From Zonotrichia leucophrys gambelii (Eukaryota > Chordata > Aves > Passeriformes > Passerellidae), in NCBI RefSeq assembly GCF_028769735.1, contig NC_088172.1, positions 34,506,897 to 34,570,896 on the forward strand: DNA of 64,000 nucleotides, given 5' to 3'. The stretch's first letter is position 1, and every line of letters starts with the position of its first letter. Below the pieces are notes generated by a model. The model searched no databases. It saw nothing but the letters and a program-made list of their open reading frames with translations, and had not been told where the DNA came from. A program made the position numbers and the translations under genes. Shown piece by piece: positions 1 through 13,200 of this stretch.

Positions 1-2139
1 ATGTCCAATAATTTTCCAAGTCCTGTTCTGTTAACTTAATCTCAGGTCTATTATTCTGCAGTCAACTCATTTGCCCCTAGTCCTAACAGGCCCAAAGAAG
101 ATGCCCAAAATGCAGTAATATGAGTTGGACAGTCCACACAGCCCTCTTGTCAGCCCAATATATTGGCCTATGGTTTCATTCCCATACTTTGATCAAAGCA
201 GATGCCAGTGTGGATGATGCAGCTGTAATTCTCTATGCCACCTTCTGCAATTTATTGAAAAGTCTCAGATCTCCTTTTTGCCAAGATGTTTTGAACTTTC
301 ATTTATTCATTCTTAGAATTTTCTTGCCACTCTTCAAATGAAGGTGGTCAAGTATATGAAAACTGATAAAAAAGAATCTAAATAATTCCTCTGTTTTAGA
401 ATTTATCTCAAGCACGGAGGTTTCTGTGCAGTAGAGCAAGAGCTAGTCACTGGAGCTTAGTCTCCTGTAATATCAGTTATTCTGTTTATTGCACTTTGTT
501 TACCTATTATGCTTGCTCTTAAAACTTCAAATGCAGCATGTTTTCAAGTACACAATAAGAAATTTTGAAAAAACTTGAGCTGGTTGACCAGTACCTAGTA
601 CAGTATATGGTATAATTTTCAGTGTGTTTCTTTACTAATTCACAGAAGTCCTGGCTTTGAATGTGGTTTTCCAATCACAGTGACCCAAACTAATGGAATC
701 TCACTTGTGTTATTTCCAATTGACTGCAATGGTTATTCTGTGCTATTAGTTGTACAATTGATCTGACAGCCAATACCGAAAAAAATTCTACAGTCTTCTC
801 CTTCTGGCCACATAGCTTAAAAAATTTGTGTTTTGTTTTATCTCTGATTTTAATCTTCTAATTTTAAACATTAGCTTAGGGAATTTGTTGAGCTTCTGGT
901 ATTAACCAGGACAGAGGTTTGAAGTGTTTGTAATGACCCTCATATCTGTCAACAATTTGAGGGGTAGGGAAAAAAAGTAAAGTGCCTTTTAAAATACTAT
1001 TTTCGCTAGGTGCAATATTTGTTTTAGATGAGATGTGTCATATATCTCATGTGCAGTACAGCCTGTCTGATATGTCTTGTCACATTACTTCTTCTATCAT
1101 GTGTCACATTATGTAAGGTCATGCTACTTTTGCTAACAATAAGACACGAAGGACTTAAGCAGCAGTGAACTGCCTGCCAGAGACTCCTTCTTTACACTCT
1201 TGCAAGGAAGAGCAAATCAAGAGCTGCAGCACCAGGCTACCAAGTCACCTGAAGGAAAGGAAGTAAATTACCCACTGCTCTAAGGACAACAGTCAATAGA
1301 TTTTTTGAAAGGTGATTTTAGAGCCTGCTTTGCATTCCTTACATAGCCTAACCTCCCATCAGAGGACAATGAAATTCTACACAAACTAAAGGAGGTTATA
1401 ATGCTTTTTTTTAAATGAGTTTACAGATTTCAGCTTTTTGCTGCCTATTTTCCAGGTATCAAGCACCTCATATAAGACTACTGCACTTCAGAGAGATTAT
1501 GAATTTCTTTCACCTCTTATTTAACTGCAGTTGCTGAGGACTAAACCTACTGAAATCAGTTGTACTGTATTGGTGAGAGGAGGATGAGGCCTGTGTCCTT
1601 TCTTCCCACTTGCATTCTAGCTGCTCAACTAATTTTCCAGAAGTACAAATAACAGCAAATAGTAACAGTACCAAAATTATGAAAAGGTATGCAAAGCAGA
1701 AAGGAAAATCCCTGCATCAGGATGTGAAAAGAGAGCAGTTATCCTCAGCCACTACCATGGAGATGTAAGAAAGATCTGTTCACATATTTAGGATCCACCC
1801 AACCATCATGCAGCACTAACAAGCACTGTTTGACTGCATATTTGAGTTATAATAATTTCCAGCAAGATGTGATAATCTTCCCTGTGTATATATCCAAAAT
1901 TCGAATACTACCTTTCCTTAGTAGGAAATTTCCAGAATCTCCTTTTTGATCTGTGAGTGAAAATATTAGAACTGATAATTCCTGGAATTTTGCTGGTGTT
2001 GCATAGAATAAAAAATGACCAAGGATTTATCTCAGTTGTTCAATCTGAGAATATTTCCAGGTTGCAGCTGGCTAATCACCAGTCCTTTTGTAGATACTTG
2101 CATTTGGAGACAAATAACCAATATTTTAAAAGCCAGCTG
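1..2139. other. Gene-free AT-rich stretch
   Basis: No gene, RNA gene or recognisable repeat was found here. The open frames are short and lack familiar motifs. The sequence reads as unique intergenic or intronic DNA. Confidence 0.6.
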
Positions 2140-2850
2140 GCCTGAAAGCAATTCTGCAGAAAGGGAGAACCCAGTCCTGGTGCAAGCTGACCATAAGCCT
2201 GCTGGCATCCCCACCACATAAAAATGCCAGCAGCTTCCTGGGCTGCATTAGGAGTGTTGCCAGCAGGTTGAGGGAGGTGATCCAGATGATCCTTCACATC
2301 TACTCATCACTAAAGAGGTCACATCTGGAATTCTGTGACCAGTTTGCTCACCTCAATTTGAGAAAGAATCTGATGGGTCTATAAGAACAAGACAGTGCAG
2401 AACCATAAAAATTATCAAGCTTGGGGCATCTTTCATATGGGCAGAGTCTGAGAGAGATGAGATTGTTCACTCTACAGAAAAGATCTTATCAATATGTCCA
2501 AATTCCTGATGAGGCAGATACAAAGTAGAGTCAGCTGCTTCTCAGTAGTACCTACTGATGCAACAAGAGATGATAGACACAAATTAAGGAGCAGAAAAAT
2601 TCACTTAAACTAAAGGAAGCTCTTTTTTGTTTACTGTGAGGAAGATCAAGCACTAGAGCACTCTGTCCAGAGATCTGCGGAGTCTCTGTCCTTTGAACCA
2701 TCCTTAAAATTGAGAAAACCTGACTGGACACAGTGCTGGGCAACTTATTATTGCAGATCCTGCGAGTAGGACAGGAGGTGGAGTAGAAGATCTCAACAGT
2801 CCTTTCTAATGCCAACCATTCTGTCATTCCATGGTGCTCAGTCATTTCAC
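2140..2850 (+). mobile_element. CR1: CR1 LINE, degenerate 3' part, sense
   Basis: The stretch around 2245-2285 matches the end of CR1 ORF2, where the avian consensus reads about a minority of insertions sharing a GCATTAGGAGTGTTGCCAGC-like core followed by a GTTGAGGGAGGTGATCC-like core. Further down, 2310-2345 resembles the CR1 segment encoding the end of the reverse transcriptase. The copy ends near 2830-2850 in a decayed CR1 tail (CATTCTGTCATTCCATGG). It carries many stops and indels, so it is a dead, older insertion. The 5' limit is approximate. Confidence 0.8.
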
Positions 2851-3192
2851 TTATGTTTCACTGTTTCCAGGTAACTCTAAAATCACACAAGTAGTTTTCT
2901 ACCGAGGTTCTTTCCTCAATGATTTTTAATCAGAAGGGAAACAAAAGATAGAGGAAGCAATAGCAATAACCTATAACCTAATAAATAATGCTAAGCAAAA
3001 GAATTACATCCAGAAGAGTTTCCAGACCTCATATTGTCATCTGTCAGTGATTTAATGCACAGAAAAGTTGCAGCTAAAGTTTTTGTGATGTGACAGCCAT
3101 ATGAGAAAAGAGTGTTTGCCCTTGATAGATTACATCTCCTTTAGCTGCATCAGCAAACTCAGGACTGTGAGTAGTTTCTGGGGCTGCAGAAA

Positions 3193-3775
3193 CTAGCTGT
3201 TGAATCATAGAATCATTTAAATAGAAAAAAATGTATTTAAGATTATGAAGTCCAACCATGCAATGCCATGTTCACCACTAAATCACATCCCCAACTGACC
3301 CTTTCCAGGTATGATGATCCTCTACCAGGGGTGATTCCATCTGTTCCTTGTGCAGCCTGCTCCAATGCTTGACAAACCTTTCAGCAAAAAATTGTTTTCT
3401 AATATATAGGCTTGCCTGGGTAAAAATTGAGGTTGTTCCTGTCTTGTCATTTGTTACGTGGGAGAAGACACTGACTCCCACCTTGCCACAACCTCCTTTC
3501 AGGGAGTTGTACAAAGTGATAAGGTCTTCCCTGAATCTCTTCTTCCAGGTTGAACACCCCCAGCTCCCTCAGCTGCTCCTTATCAAACTTGTGATCCAGA
3601 CTCTTCACCAGCTCCACTGCCCTTCTCCAGATAAGTGCTTACACAAAAATGTCCTTCCTGTTGTGACAGGCCCAGAACTGGACATAGGATTTGAGGTGTG
3701 GCCTCACTAGTGCCCAGTCCAGGAGAGAGCCACTGCCCTGGTCCTGCTGGCCGCACAATTTCTGATACTCCAGCG
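3193..3775 (-). mobile_element. CR1: CR1 LINE, 3' part, antisense
   Basis: The left edge (3197-3215) is the complement of a CR1 3' terminus, GAATCATAGAATCATTTAAA. It is followed by the expected order of CR1 3'-end landmarks read in reverse: the TCCAACCATG block near 3251, the TCAGCAAAAAATTG block near 3380, and the CCCAGCTCCCTCAGCTGCTC block near 3560. It then runs through the GAGGTGTGGCCTCACTAGTG block near 3693. About 580 bp are kept and the 5' part is missing. It lies about 340 bp from the sense CR1 at 2140-2850, in opposite orientation, and looks less decayed than that copy. Confidence 0.88.
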
Positions 3776-6475
3776 CAAAACTGAGAGACTGACAAATGAG
3801 ATTTGATGTTTTATAGTTCACACTGGTCAATAAAGGATGAAAAAAACTACCAGTATTGAAATACAGTTCTACAGTTCACACATCATTAAAAAACTGTGAG
3901 TCATCAAAAGCATTTTTCCTTGTTCTAAAGAGAAGGGGAATGCAGCAAATATAACTAAATGCAAATCTGCTGAACTGCCTTTCTCCAGAAAAGACTGACA
4001 GGATTTGTGGGGTAGGAATCTATAATTTAGAGAAGGGTATTGTCTATGATTCCATAGGGGTTTTTTAAGGAAAGCATATTGATAGATGTCTACATTTTAA
4101 TTAATTTACAATGCACATTTTATGGCACAGGTAGAGGGGAAGGAGCTATACAGTTCACCCAGGTATGTGCTGGTTGCCAGGTGTTGACCCTCCCCTCCCT
4201 TGCTGTGGTTATTCCTTGTATTGGAATGTACCTCTCTCTCTGAGATGGAAAAAGGAAACATAAGACCTGTAGGCTGCATTAATACAGAAAAGTGAGGAAC
4301 TCAAGGTGACAACTTTGTCCTGAGAGAAAAGGAGAGAGTAAAAACAATGCAGTACATTGCTTGGCAGGACATTCATCTGCAATTATGAGAAGAAATCCTT
4401 ATTTCTTCCCCAGGATGTTTACAGATTTTGGATAAGTGCTATTTTGTGTACAAAATCCAGAAAAGCTCTGGAAAATAGAGCCCAACATTCATTTTCTCTT
4501 AAATTATTAGCAATGAGGCCACACATTTAGTTTTCTATAAATCATTCCTTCACTCATGTTCCCTGTATGTTGATTTCATTTATTGTCCTATTTAGAATAA
4601 AAGCCTTTTTGAAGGTAGACTGTCTTCCAGCAGTACATAATTCTGTCAGAATAGGCTCGTGAGGCTGTGTGAAATGCAATAAAATATAATAAATAACAAC
4701 AATGCAGTACAGAATTGCCATTTTATGGAGCTGCAAGATGTTAAACACATTGTCCTGAATACAACAACTTTCTTCCCACAGCTGCAAACCTTCAGGTCTG
4801 TTGCTGCCTTATTCTAGTTTGAGATTTAAAGATTATTTAAAGCAAAAGAAAATATTTTTTTGCCATATTTTCTTAAGCAGATAATCCAAATGCATCACTT
4901 AAAAAATCAGTATTCTAAAGTTAAAAAAAATTGGTTTTAGCACTGAAGACACAATAGAGGAACATGCTGACTATAACTGCCTTCATGCCAAAAAACATTA
5001 GAAAAATAATCTCAATTCAGTTTTGAAAAGAATATTTTGCATCTTACACTAACTAGATTTTATTAAATATTGCTTTAATGATATTATTCTGGGAAAAATT
5101 AAAAAGTAGCTCAACACTTGCCACTGGGTATTTTCTTAATAAAACTGTTTTGGAAAGCATTAATCTTTTTTAAATGCTGTATTATAAATCAAAAATTTCC
5201 CAATTAAACAATGCAAACTATATACATAGGATATAGTTTAGGATAACTAAAATAAGGAGCTGCCTGATAGTTCTCAGGTTATATTTGTAGCTTAGAAAAT
5301 ATCAGAGGAAATAGAATAAAGTTCCCTTTTTTTTCAGCAAAGGAGTTCTTTGTATAAGCAGACACACACATCCTTGTATCTGTAGATGTGTGTGTGTATA
5401 TATATATGTGTATATATATATATATATAAAATAAAATATATATATATAAAACAATACCTTCTCCATGAGGATGACTATTGATGTCATCAAGACAGCTCAA
5501 AGCAGATCACATTCTTCTTGCCCATCCATTGGATTTAAGAACCTCATCCTATGACTCCACTGGAAGCAGGATTATACTCTTACTTTCTTACACTGAATAC
5601 TCAAATTTGCTCTGGTTTTTTCATTGGAACTATGTTAATTTTTTCTTTTCATTGATGTTCCTAAGTTGATTTTGCTTTCAAGGAAATTCACCTTAAAAAT
5701 CATGAGTGTTTCATGGATTCATCTAAGGCAAAAAAATCCTTTTCCATGTTTTATTTCAGTAAATCCAGCCCTTGTTTACATCACTTGAAAAGTAAATTTT
5801 TTAACATTTGTGAATTTATTTTGGATTTTTTAATCCAAATAATAAGATTATTAAAATAAAAAGAGAATATTTGTGAATGCTTAACATACAAATCCCCACA
5901 TTTGTTTAGACAAATAGTCCAAATACATCACTTCAAAAATCAGACTTCCAAAGTAGAAAAACAGTGTTTTTCTAAAGAATCTACCCAAGCTCTTGCTCAG
6001 GTCAGCAATAATATTCCACTCACTAAAGTCAAAGAAATTTTAAATAGAATGTATTATTTATTTTATTTTATATTTTATTTTTGTTCCTTTTAAGCATTCA
6101 CCAGGCATCTTTGCATAACATCTCATTGGTAATGAGTCCTCTTCTGGCTGCCTGATCCTGCTCAAATTGGATTTTGTTCATCCAAATCATATTGTTTTCA
6201 CAGCCATGCACACCTTTAAGTGGGAGGTAGAGGGGTGTATTCATAAATTCTGTGGAGAGTGGGAAATTCCAGCCACAGACTCTCATCAAACCATCAGAGT
6301 GTCCATATTTTGTAGTCCCTGTACGCTGCCTCCACAGCAGATGCAAATTCTCATTGAGGGTATTTGGGAACGTTCAGTCAGGAGGATTTTCTGAGAGAAC
6401 ATGCCCTTCCTGAAAAATTGTTGGTTTTTTTTTAATTTATTTTGTGAACAAATATTCCATTTTTACACTGGGAAA
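3776..6475. other. Gene-free AT-rich stretch
   Basis: No gene or transposon was recognised apart from the TG/TA microsatellite listed separately. Some T-rich runs occur near 6050-6090 and 6422-6440. Confidence 0.55.
5386..5450. repeat. TG/TA dinucleotide microsatellite
   Basis: Alternating TG then TA dinucleotides, interrupted once by TGTG and once by AAAATAAAA. This compound microsatellite is expected to be length-polymorphic. Confidence 0.9.
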
Positions 6476-6479
6476 AATC

Positions 6480-6775
6480 AAACTGACAGGTCTCCAGGTT
6501 CCTCACCTGGAAGGCTTTTGCCAGCTTCAGTCTCAGCAGGCAGAAAGCAAATTTGGCAGGTATTGGCCAGGCAGACTGTCAGAGCTCTCTGCCTCCTCTG
6601 GGCTGAGCCACTCCTGCTCACCTGCTGCTTAGGGGGGCCAGAGCGCACAAACCCTGGGTGCTGCTGCATCCTCTGGGAGGCTGTTGCCAATCCACCTTCA
6701 CTGCAAGCAGGGAGCAACACTGAAAAAAGCCAGGGTAGGAGGAGACAAGTTGTCATTCTGTTGCAGTTCAGCTGG
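6480..6775. other. Moderately GC-rich patch, unidentified
   Basis: This segment is clearly richer in G and C than its flanks and holds an open plus-strand frame (within 6401-6886). That frame shows no known domain and its downstream half is simply T-rich. It could be an old unclassified repeat, a regulatory patch or chance composition; I cannot tell which. Confidence 0.3.
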
Positions 6776-6961
6776 GATGGAGACTTTTCTTTTGTTATGT
6801 TTTTCTGGAAATACTTGTTATGTATATTTATCTCCGTCTTTTTTAGTATATTTTTTTTGCTTTCTTTTTACTTCTCCCTTAATTAGGGGGACATGCTTTT
6901 GCACTACATTATGTATAATTACACCTATTTTTGCATTATATATAATTACATATTTTGCCCT

Positions 6962-7100
6962 GTCTCTAGAAGTGTTCAAGGCCAGTTTGGATGGAGTTTG
7001 GAACAGCTTGGTCTACTAGAAAGTCTCCTTGCTCATGGAAGGAGGGTTGGAACTCAATGACCTACAAGATCCCAACTCAAACTATTCTATGATTCTATGG
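6962..7100 (+). mobile_element. CR1: CR1 LINE 3' tail, sense
   Basis: Only the last ~140 bp of a CR1 remain. The block GTTCAAGGCCAGTTTGGATG near 6975 is the CR1 signature before the 3' UTR end. It is followed by GGAACTCAATGACCTACAAG near 7049 and the terminal ATTCTATGATTCTATGG at 7083-7100. This is a typical severely 5'-truncated LINE insertion. Confidence 0.9.
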
Positions 7101-10100
7101 CATTGCATCAGATATATACCATATTAATATATAATATGTAACATACACATAGCTAGTTATATGTGCATATCCCCATATATACCTCTATGTCAAACTCTGA
7201 TACTTTTACAAGCAATGTTAGATCTGTTATCTCTTTGAATCCTTGTGGTTTTCATGTTCCAAATCAGAAAGCTGTTCTTTAAATTTGTTACAAAATGAGG
7301 CATAAATGAAAGGTAGCAAAGTGTACTTTACATAACTAGAAAACAAAGGACATCTCTGTATTTAGGAACAGTAGCAGAACTAAAAATGTCAGCTCTGGAT
7401 AAAATGGATTGCACCTCAAAACACCAGAGGCAGGGTGGTGTCTAATTCATACACTAATTCACACAGCTGCAAATAACCATAACAATTGCATGTAAACCCA
7501 CATACAGAATGAAAGACTTGCTGGTCTTCCACTTATACAACAGCTTCTTCAATTCCCTCAGTCAAAGCTGGCCAATTTTCCACTTCTATCCTGAGATGAT
7601 CAATATTTCCTAAGTGAGCCACCTTTTGAAGTACTTCAGGACACGTTTAGCTCCCTCTTTGATCTTTCTGTGTCTCCTTTTAGATATAATGGATTTTACT
7701 GTACTGAGGCTTTATCCCACCAACTCCACTTTTATTATCCTTTAGCTGACTTTCCAGAAGATAAAAGCAACAAAAGGACAACTTTTCTTAGCAACAAAAA
7801 TTTATCATCTCTATTTTGGGAGCATCAGACACCACGGAACCCTCATAAAAAATGCTTTTCGCAACATTTCCTCTTGGGTTTTTTTTTCTTGAGGAGCACA
7901 CAAAAACATGAAAATGAGACATGAAATATTTACCAACATAACTTTCAAAGTTCGTGACTTTTTTTTCTGAGGAAAAGGGTCTTTCCAGTTGTATAAATCC
8001 AAGAAAAAAATTAAATGGGGAGGTGTGATTCCAACAAGCATCTGCCCTGCTTCTCCTTTTGTGAGGTTCTTCTGCCTTGCTCTTTCTTCATGTCCTACTC
8101 TGTGTTCCTGTCTTAACACAAGTCTTCATCTCTCAGCTGTACTGCTCACAGAACCCGTGATGGGATGCTCATATTTCTCAATCTTTGCACTTTCCTTGGT
8201 TTATTGTTATGATGCTGATGCTGTGCAAAACCAGTTCAGTTTGCCTAAGCAGACAGCTAAGGAAATGTTTTTGTTTGCCTTTCCTTCTTTTTGGAACATG
8301 GAATAAATAAAAAATCTTCACAAGAATATGCCTACAAGAAAATATTGAACAGCAGAAACCTGGTAAAGTAGAGAAGTTGCTTCAAATTTGAGAAGAAGAA
8401 ACTTTTTTCCGCAACATAGTTTGTGAAGGCACTTTTTCCAGACAAGCAAGCTCGAGAAAGTAGAATGTTTGCCTTGCTTTTCAGCATAAATCTGAATATC
8501 TTTGTTATTAGCAGGAAGAGCTTAAAGACTGGAAAAGAAAATGGCTTTCTCAGCATGAATTTTAATCCACAGTAAATGTGGAAGTCAACAAAAATGTTGA
8601 AACAGAAATAATTTTCTGAACAGTATCCCTACTCTTCTGCCTAATTCAGAATCTGATAATTTTTGTGTGCTTGTAAATGAAGCCAACCCTTTGACTAGAT
8701 TGAGTGCCAAGTTTAGAGAGATAAACAAAGAACAAGAAGCAAAAGAAATCAGCTCAGACCTGAGATGCCCATTTAATATCCCGTGGTTCAATGTGTTAAT
8801 AGAATTCGGAAAGACAGAAGGGCTAGGGAAAGAGATCCTGAAAGGATGGATGAAATAATAGTAAAAGAACCCAGTGCTAACAGGACACAGGGAAAAGCAA
8901 ATTCTACCTCCCTTCTCATACTCACTCCTGGATTTGCAAGGGAAAAATCTCCTGGAAGGATTCCAGCTGTCAAGGGTCTGAGCAAGGGTCCTTGGAAATA
9001 ACATCACAAAAAGGCTGCTGAGACCATACCCTGACATAGGATGGGCCCTAAAAGCTCTGGTCTGGCCACACAGGGTCACCCCAATGGTCTGAAGCTGCAG
9101 CTGACTCATTGAGCAGCATGCTATCATTTAAGGAGAATGCATGAAGACCTGATCTCAAACTGATTTGTCTGAATGCATCAGCATGTGGTTTCATTCTGTG
9201 TGCATGAGTGTGTTTGACACCTTTCACAAACCAGTAAAGGCTTGTCTGCAGTATTTTTAAATGTAGAATTAGCTGTTGAACTTCAGCTGGCTGAGTTACA
9301 TCCTGTGTCTCCAACTGAATGTGAGGCTTACATCACAATATTGGTAATTTAGAACTGCAGTCCTGTGAATGCCCTCCTCTGCAGAGAAGCAAAGCAGGTA
9401 TTGCAATTGAGTCACTGGCACAAAAGGGAACCACCTGAAAAAACAGGAAAAAGAAATAGTTGGCAGGAAGCCAGATCAGACGAGTGGACTCAATTCAAAA
9501 TGAAGACACCAAAACCAGATGCCTAAAGGAATGTGCATGCAGGTGTGCTATGTGTCTAAAGTGCCACATAATCAATAGCAACATAGTGAACAGAGTCCTT
9601 GTTTTTTAGGGAAAGATTCCTCTGACAGGTGACTAGGGCTGTAATTTAGTTTGCTACAAACAGACAAAAATACCATTTGAGAAAGACTAGTACATGCAAA
9701 ACTTCTGTCCAAGGCTGTAGATAAAACACACGGAACATATATTAAATCCATGATTTTAGAAGTGGTGACTTATGGCCAAGCAGGAAAACAAACATACCTC
9801 AGCCATAAAAAAATTCATCTCTTAATGCGTTTAAATCATACACTGTGCATCTAGAAAGTTGAATCATTATCCATATCCTCAGACTGTATGGGCTAAGACT
9901 GGTATTTAATATCTTAAGTACAGGTGAAGAATTTATTTTAGGCACCATGGAGTATCTTATTTGGCCTCCAGCTACTTCCCAGAAGGCATTGATGTATCTC
10001 TCAGCCCAGAGATGGTGTTATATGGCACCAGGTGCCTCCTGGCTCTCTAACAGGGTTTCTTCATGTGGCTCCACTGAGTGGCCATCCATCCAGAGATGAG

Positions 10101-13007
10101 CTACACACGTGTGTCTACACTTCTGTTCAGATGTCTCTATTTGAAATTATACCATTAAAAGAAATATGAGCTTAATTTCTTGGTACTAATGATCTTCAGT
10201 TGTGGAATGTTAGATGAAAACCCTTGACTTTCAGGTTGAGAGATCACTATCAGTGACAGTTTTCAATACTCCATGGAATGAATAAATTGTAAATCTTCCC
10301 AGCAACATCATAATGCAATCAGCCTCTGTCCTTATCATGGATAAATCATCCTGGTTACAGTCTGTACCACCATCATCAAATGCTCTTTTTTTTAATGTGG
10401 CAGAAAAGGCTTCCTTGACGTTTCTTTGGGTTAAGATTCTCATATTTCTTATTTGCTCAACACATCTAAAGGAAGTCATTGAATATGACACTGCATGATG
10501 CTGCTGGCAGGAGAAAATAGGACTCCATCATGCCACATCTGGCTCTCCACTTGCAATACTTGTCCCACTTCAGAGGGTCTCCAGGATCAAACTAGTAATA
10601 TGTGTATCTTCTCCTTGTGAGAAGGTAGAGGAGCTGTAAGAACCCACTTTCCAGTGTTCTACCTCTTTAGCAAGTCTAACTGGATTACCTCAGTCCCATT
10701 TGCTCCAGTGACTCCTCCTCTTACTTACAGCTATGGAAAGACTTCTCTACATCTATTTCAGTGATTCAGCAGCTCCTGTTCATTTGCCTTTTCCACCCCC
10801 CTGAAACAAAGGTGCATTCAGTCATCTGCCATACTTTGTTTCAGATGCAAAAGGCTCATTTTGGATCAGCCTCTCTGACTCCTTAGACTCCAAAGGAACA
10901 GACCTTGGAGATATTTGTCTTATAATATGTAGGGCTGTGTCAGCTGCAAAGAGCAGTTCTGTCCATGTTCTGCTTCACTAGTAAAAATGATGTGACAGGG
11001 AAGCAGAGTTGTGGAAAAGAAATCTTCACTCTGCGCTTGGGGTGATCTTGCTTTCACTGTGACATCTTCTGAAGTACCTGTTCCTGTATCGGAAATAGAC
11101 ATTGAAGTTACAGAAGGTATCTCTGCCAAAGTATTAGCTCCATGTTTAATGGCTGCCAAAATCAGGCAGAATTAACAATTACTTAGAAAGAAGTAGAAAA
11201 CAAAAGACAAAACATTATAATGCCACTATTTAAGTCCCCTAAGGCATCTTTAATATAGTTTCTTGTTCTCTTGTGTCCAAAAGAATACAGCAGTACTGGA
11301 AAAGATACAGAGAGGGATAGTAAGGAGGACCAATAACAGTGAAAGTCTAAACATAATAACACCTTCATTTTCAAGAAGTCACTGAGGAAAGGATATGGCA
11401 TATCTCTATAAAATACCAGTAATACAGAGTGGATCAAATGAATAGAAAAGGTCTCATCTGTGCTAAGACCATCAAATAAAATAAACAAGTAACAGATTAA
11501 AAGCAAGACAGAGAGGTACATTATTGAATGTGTGGCTGCTACAAGACACTGTGGATACATAAAGCCTTTCTGGATTAAAAAAAGATGAGATAAATTAATG
11601 GCATAAAACTGACAGGATTCTATTAAACACAAAAGCATCACCTTCCATTCAGGCAGTCCCAGAGGCACAAGTCACTGCTGGCAAAGGAACATGCCAGGGA
11701 TCTGGCACCATATGCTGCCCTGCTCTTACACGCCTCCTGTGCCCCTGCTGCTGGTCAGTGCTGGAGATGGAGCGAGGAGGATTTTTGCCCTGACCCTTTA
11801 ACAGTGCTCTTATGTTCACACAATTAATGCCAGCCTCCAGGGAAGAGATTTAGGCCAGCTACTCTAGATGCTATTGCAATGCTAAAAATGTGTATTCAAG
11901 CCCTTCCAGCTGGATCAGAACACCTCAATTAGTCACTGACTCATCCTGTACTCCAGCAGGGATGTTTGGACCACATCAGGTCCCAATACCTTTGCAGACG
12001 TAAAAAAAAAAAATAAGTTAATGTGCTTATTGTCAAAAGAACATTTACTTGAAAAAGGAAATACAGGGAAAAATTATGTCCCCTCCCCCACCCTTCTGAA
12101 GTTATCTCTTTTTGTGAGGAAAGGAGTCATAATTTCAGATATTATTAGTACCATTATTGTATCAAGCAGCAACACGGGGCAAAATTCACTACTGACACTT
12201 TAATCTGATATTGATGATACATAAAATGTCAGGTAATTTCATCCTCAATAATATGATGCAAAGCTGTTACTGCAAGAGTCAGTTTCCAGTAATGAAGGAT
12301 AAAAATATACTGGAATTCACTATCAGCAGTATTAGGGCTGTAATACACTTCTCAGGATGGCCAACTGATAGACTTGGAATTTACTCCCATGTTAAATTAA
12401 AATGCTCTTCTTAGTTGTTGTTGTTCATCATTAAATGTGTTGAATACTGTGTTCTTACCTGGGGGATTGTGAGTTGCTTGTAATATTTATAAAGGGAAGA
12501 GCTACTCATCTCAGGACCATTTCTGTAGTATGTATTATTTATTTCCTGATCTATCCCCTCCCATGCTCACTGTCTTTAAAAACTATGATTAATAAAACAT
12601 TCCATGCTGAACAGTGTGGGTTATATTCCCAAATATATATATTCAGGCCATTTCTATGCAAATGTCACAGGAGATTTTTCATCACCAGAAAATGTACCTA
12701 TTGTCTACCTGATCCATTCATTTTACATTTATTTTTAGATTAATTATTCTATTTCCTACATGACTGGTTTTATCTGGGCACCCCAAAGGGATTTTGTAAC
12801 CAATGTACACATTTTTTTGTGCTTAGCACATATGAAAAGCAACCGAAGAAGAGAATTAAAGGAAGTGACATAGAAACAATAGTTCTTCATTTTGTTATCT
12901 TGTTTCCTTAAAAATATATTTCATTATTACTCTATCAGAAACCACCTCCCTTCCAAAAAAGAAACAAAAACCAAAACAAAGAGAAATAGACATATAGACA
13001 TGTCACA
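7101..13007. other. Gene-free AT-rich stretch
   Basis: An AT-rich alternating tract lies at about 7108-7185. Otherwise no repeats were recognised. A hydrophobic minus-strand frame at 11183-11668 is discussed under findings. A 180-residue minus-strand frame at 8585-9127 shows no recognisable motif and is treated as chance. Confidence 0.5.
10920..11668 (-). other. Hydrophobic open frame plus splice-like follow-on frame; coding status doubtful
   Basis: On the minus strand a 161-codon frame (11668 to 11183) is rich in Leu, Phe, Ser and Tyr and would form several membrane-like segments. After its stop, a pyrimidine-leaning stretch ends in TTTTGGCAG at about 11160, a fair splice acceptor, and opens a second frame down to 10920 rich in Ser and Thr. 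I recognise neither part. The minus strand is T-rich here, which by itself produces long hydrophobic frames. I regard real coding as unlikely but not excluded. Confidence 0.12.
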
Positions 13008-13200
13008 CCATGTGCCTGAGAGCATTGTCCAAACACTTTTTGAGCTCTGTCAGGCTTGGTGCTGTGAGCACTGCCCTGGGGAGCTGCTCCAGTGCCCAAA
13101 CACCCTCTGGGGGAAGAACCTTTTTCTAATATCCAAACTCAACCTCCCCTGAGACAACTTCAGGCCCCTCCCTCGGCTCCTGTCACTGTCCCCACAGAGA
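13008..13200 (-). mobile_element. CR1: CR1 LINE fragment, antisense
   Basis: Matches the complement of the CR1 3' region: a GAGCACTGCCCTGGGGAGC block near 13067, CAGTGCCCAAACACCCTCTG near 13090, a GAACCTTTTTCTAATATCC block near 13116, then CTGAGACAACTTCAGGCC near 13150. Neither the 3' terminus nor the coding region is present, so this is an internal fragment. It is relatively well preserved. Confidence 0.85.

Noticed and set aside
4048..4065. CTATGATTCCATAGG resembling a CR1 terminus
   Set aside because: No CR1 sequence precedes it, so the match is probably chance.
6401..6886. 161-codon plus-strand open frame
   Set aside because: Half lies in a GC-rich patch, half in T-rich DNA; no domain, and the hydrophobic end is compositional.
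8585..9127. 180-codon minus-strand open frame
   Set aside because: No recognisable domain or splice context, and its Phe/Ser/Leu-rich composition is expected from a T-rich strand.
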